NCBI RefSeq assembly: GCF_002811765.1
Contig: NZ_NPDR01000001.1
Span: 930,001-994,000, forward strand
Source of the DNA: Leptospira saintgironsiae
GTDB taxonomy: Bacteria; Spirochaetota; Leptospiria; Leptospirales; Leptospiraceae
DNA: 64,000 nucleotides
Direction: 5' to 3'
Shown piece by piece: positions 61,159-64,000 of the stretch. The translations under genes were made by a program, and so were the position numbers. Positions within the stretch are counted from its first letter, which is position 1; the number at the start of each line of letters is the position of its first letter. The notes under the pieces are model-generated. The model ran no database searches. It was not told the DNA's origin and saw only the letters and a list, made by a program, of their open reading frames with translations.

Positions 61159-62577
61159 TTAAGGGAGAATTTTCCCCGGATTCAAAAGATTTTTAGGGTC
61201 CAAAGATTTTTTGATCATTCTCATCACTTCTATCTCTGCAGAAGAACGAGAGAAATGTAAAAAGTCTTTTTTCAAAAGGCCGATCCCATGTTCTGCACTG
61301 ATAGATCCATGATGTTTTTGTAATAGTTCAAACATAGAAGGGTCCACTTTCTTACATTGAGAGAAAAACTCGGAATCAGAAAGATCCTTAGGTTTTACTA
61401 TATTCAAGTGAAGGTTTCCATCACCTATATGACCGAAAAGTGCGATCTCGAAGCCAGGATATTTGGAAGAAAGCAAAGATTGCATATCTTCCAAGAACGG
61501 ATTCATATTTCGAAGAGGAAGAGATATATCATTCTTATGAACTGTATAATCTATAGAAATGGATTCACTGATTCCTTCTCTATATTTCCAGAATGTTTCT
61601 GCTTGTCTGGAGTTTTGAGCTAGGCTTCCGTCGGAAACATAACCTTTTTCCATAATGGTTTCTAAAAAGGAGAATAGTTTCTCATCATCTGATTCTTCAG
61701 TGATCTCGAATTCCATCAAAACATAGTATGGGCTCACTTCAGAAAATGGATCAGGAACATGTAGGTGATCCATCACCTTATCCAAACAATATTTGGTCAA
61801 AAACTCAAATGCCAAAATAGGCAAGGACATATTATGAGTTTCTTTAAATAATTCTAATATAGAAGGGAAGTCAGGAACCGCCGTGAAAAGGATCCTGTTA
61901 TCCGCAGGTTTTTTGGTAAGTTTTAAGGTACATTCGGTGATAATTCCTAATGTTCCTTCGGAGCCAATGAATAGATGTTTTAGATCATAACCTGTATTGT
62001 TTTTCAAGATCTCGCCGTTAAATTCCAGGATTTCCCCTGTTCCTGTAACTACTTTCAGGCCCAAAACCCACTGGCGGATCAGACCATAATGAACTACTCT
62101 CACACCACCCGCGTTAGTCGCTATGTTACCACCTATATGAGAAGAACCTGTGGCTGCAAAATCTACAGGAAAATAGAAGCCTCTTTCTTCTGCTTCTTTA
62201 TGCAGATTTTTAGTGATCATCCCCGCTTGTACAGTCAAGGAGCCGAAGAATGGATCGAAATCCAAAACCTGATCCATCTTGGTGAGTGAGATTACAATTT
62301 CGCCAGACTTGGCTACTGCTCCGCCTGCGTAGCCTGTTCTTCCACCGGAAGGAACGATCTTAATATCATTCTCGAATGCAAATTTTACGATTTCAGAAAC
62401 TTCTTGGGTATTTTTAGGGAATGTTAGGATTTCATAATCTGGAACATATACTTTTGTTCTGTCCGTTCCGAAAGAAAGAAATGTCGCCTGATCCATTTGG
62501 GTTTCATCTTTGAAAAAAACCCTGTCGTCTCCCAATAGGGATTTGAGTTTATTTTTATTTTCCTGGCTAATACTCAT
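61159..62577 (-). CDS. FAD-linked D-2-hydroxyacid oxidase/dehydrogenase (GlcD-like)
   Basis: A 472-residue FAD-binding oxidase. The FAD-binding PCMH-type domain contains VPSGGRTGYAGGAV, TGSSHIGGNIATNAGGVRVV and FIGSEGTLGIITE. The C-terminal cap includes LFGHIGDGNLHLNIVKP and SISAEHGIGLLKK. It resembles glycolate oxidase GlcD, D-lactate dehydrogenase and D-2-hydroxyglutarate dehydrogenase; the exact substrate cannot be separated by eye. No Fe-S partner is adjacent. It lies 2 bases after ppk. Confidence 0.88.
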   Translation of the reverse strand: MSISQENKNKLKSLLGDDRVFFKDETQMDQATFLSFGTDRTKVYVPDYEILTFPKNTQEVSEIVKFAFENDIKIVPSGGRTGYAGGAVAKSGEIVISLTKMDQVLDFDPFFGSLTVQAGMITKNLHKEAEERGFYFPVDFAATGSSHIGGNIATNAGGVRVVHYGLIRQWVLGLKVVTGTGEILEFNGEILKNNTGYDLKHLFIGSEGTLGIITECTLKLTKKPADNRILFTAVPDFPSILELFKETHNMSLPILAFEFLTKYCLDKVMDHLHVPDPFSEVSPYYVLMEFEITEESDDEKLFSFLETIMEKGYVSDGSLAQNSRQAETFWKYREGISESISIDYTVHKNDISLPLRNMNPFLEDMQSLLSSKYPGFEIALFGHIGDGNLHLNIVKPKDLSDSEFFSQCKKVDPSMFELLQKHHGSISAEHGIGLLKKDFLHFSRSSAEIEVMRMIKKSLDPKNLLNPGKILP

Positions 62578-62579
62578 AT

Positions 62580-64000
62580 TTATTCCGTGAAGTTCATTCT
62601 TTCGATCTGGCTATCCACAGGCTTCTCGCCTTCTACTCTTTCTCTTTTGCGATAGATCCCGTCGGAAGAAAGTAATCTTGCTTTTACATTGTCCCTGATC
62701 TGAACATCTAAGATCTTTTTGATCCTATCTTTATTTTTTGCATCTAGTATAGGGAATAGAACTTCGATCCTTCTTTCAAAGTTTCTAGGCATACAGTCTG
62801 CGGATGCAAGGAAGATACTTTCTTCTCCGCCGGAAAGGAAATAATAGATACGTGTATGCTCTAAGAATCTACCTACGATAGAGATCACTGTGATATTTTC
62901 TGAAATTCCTGGAAGTCCAGGTTTTAAACAGCAGATCCCTCGAATGATCAGTTCGATAATCACTCCCGCGCGACTAGCATTATACATTGCTAGTATAATA
63001 TGAGGATCTACTAAGCTGTTCATCTTGAAAATGATACGTGCAGGTTTTCCTGCTTTTGCATTTTCAGTCTCTTTTTCGATGAGAGCTAAGAATACAGTTT
63101 TTAGGTTATGTGGAGAAGCGGCCAGTTTGTGTAAGAAAGGCATCTTTGCATAACTAGTGATTGTATTAAAAATAGTGGAAACATCTTCAGTAATTTCTTT
63201 GTTAACAGTGAAGAAGCTTAGGTCCGTATAATATTTACTGGTTGTGGAGTTGTAATTTCCGGTACCAAGATGCACATAACGCACTAGATGTTCTTCTTCT
63301 CTTCTTACGATCAGAAGCATCTTGCTGTGGATTTTAAGTCCAACTACTCCATATACTACGTGAACCCCTCTTTCTTCCAGTTTTTGGGCCCATTTGATAT
63401 TTCGTTCTTCGTCGAATCTTGCTTTTAACTCTACAAGTACTGTGACCTGTTTTCCGTTTTCAGCAGCCTGTCCTAAATATTGGATAATAGGAGAGTCTCC
63501 GCTTGTACGGTATAGGGTCATTTTGATCCCTAACACTTTCGGGTCTTCGCTAGAAATTCTGAGTAGGTCTTCGATTGCTCCGAAAGATTGGTAGGGGTGA
63601 TGCAATAACCTGTCTTTCTTTTTGATCGCTTCGAAAATTTTCTCAGGAGATTCGAACTTTAAAGTAGTTTTTTGTTGGAAGAAGGTATACTTGAACTTAG
63701 AAGTATGCTCCAATCCGTAAAAATACATTGTATCACTAATATTTAATATAGAAGATACATCGAAAATCTCATGATCTTGTAGTTCCATGAGTTCTTTTAG
63801 AGTGTTCCTTACGAAAGAAGAAGTTCCTTCGTAAATATCCATCCTCACCGCGTCTCCCCAGATACGGTTTCGGATCTCTTTTTTCATAGTGATGAGTAAA
63901 TCTTTTACAGAAGCTTCTTCATCTATGGAGATGTCTGCATCTCTTAAGATACGGAAAGGATAAACTTCTTTTACTGTCATTCCGTAGAATAAGTCATCCA
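62580..64000 (-). CDS. ppk1: Polyphosphate kinase 1, partial at right edge
   Basis: The 3' 473 codons of ppk1 are present. The reading frame runs off the right edge through DDLFYG, before an internal ATG at 63980, so that ATG is not the true start. Diagnostic motifs are HHPYQSFGAIEDLLRIS, KMTLYRTSGDSPII, VELKARFDEERNIKWAQKLE, KIHSKMLLIVRREEEHLVRY (first catalytic His) and DCMPRNFERRIEVLFPI. The enzyme extends polyphosphate from ATP. It is the first gene, in this window, of a four-gene minus-strand operon. Confidence 0.93.
   Translation of the reverse strand, partial: DDLFYGMTVKEVYPFRILRDADISIDEEASVKDLLITMKKEIRNRIWGDAVRMDIYEGTSSFVRNTLKELMELQDHEIFDVSSILNISDTMYFYGLEHTSKFKYTFFQQKTTLKFESPEKIFEAIKKKDRLLHHPYQSFGAIEDLLRISSEDPKVLGIKMTLYRTSGDSPIIQYLGQAAENGKQVTVLVELKARFDEERNIKWAQKLEERGVHVVYGVVGLKIHSKMLLIVRREEEHLVRYVHLGTGNYNSTTSKYYTDLSFFTVNKEITEDVSTIFNTITSYAKMPFLHKLAASPHNLKTVFLALIEKETENAKAGKPARIIFKMNSLVDPHIILAMYNASRAGVIIELIIRGICCLKPGLPGISENITVISIVGRFLEHTRIYYFLSGGEESIFLASADCMPRNFERRIEVLFPILDAKNKDRIKKILDVQIRDNVKARLLSSDGIYRKRERVEGEKPVDSQIERMNFTE

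Overview
The window is a piece of a Leptospira chromosome. The diagnostic genes are lipL41 with its partner lep, two LigB-family surface proteins, a vitamin K-dependent gamma-carboxylase-like (HTTM) protein, and many lipoproteins with loose spirochaete lipoboxes. G+C looks close to 40% by eye, higher than L. interrogans, so a clade outside the classical pathogens is possible. Species assignment is inference. No rRNA, tRNA, CRISPR array or insertion sequence was seen.

Layout. 1-3300 is an accessory block: a VOC protein cut by the left edge, an ArsR/SRPBCC/GFA operon with a promoter-operator dyad, then a nucleotidyltransferase and a DHFR-like reductase flanked by related GC-rich inverted repeats. 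3300-13024 holds a lipase-like hydrolase, a PA0069-type radical SAM protein, a GST, a PAS-LuxR regulator, MsrA, a SulP transporter fused to a beta-carbonic anhydrase, a Rnk/GreA-like protein, a SET-domain protein and a UPF0316 membrane protein.

13064-29148 is the centre of the window: two tandem copies of one four-gene operon on the minus strand. Each copy encodes a LigB-like giant adhesin, a small beta-rich lipoprotein and two Bor/Iss-like lipoproteins, with the same overlaps and the same TTG start in both copies. The adhesins carry 12 and 18 Big_2 immunoglobulin-like domains. The difference is two extra copies of a three-domain unit (A-B-C, about 275 residues). LigB binds host matrix and complement regulators and Bor/Iss proteins are linked to serum survival, so the operon may be a surface or serum-resistance module. 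This is inference.

29546-37521 carries the gamma-carboxylase-like protein, dprA, a TPR lipoprotein, DoxX, a RimI-like acetyltransferase, nadA-ispF and lipL41-lep, with a terminator-like hairpin inside the start of lep. 37582-50327 holds a lipoprotein with three CxxC modules and a propeller-like tail, a B12-type radical SAM protein, a hemerythrin-like protein, Cdd1/AraC genes, a UDG, a STAS protein, galK, pgi, hypothetical genes, clpP and an ECF sigma factor. 50328-51000 is non-coding and rich in short palindromes.

51001-64000 carries a DUF2071 protein, an AmgK/MurU-like cell-wall recycling pair, two large PAS sensor kinases, an alpha/beta hydrolase, a NarL-type regulator and a minus-strand operon (ppk, an FAD-linked oxidase, a small membrane protein, a DUF374 acyltransferase). 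ppk runs off the right edge.
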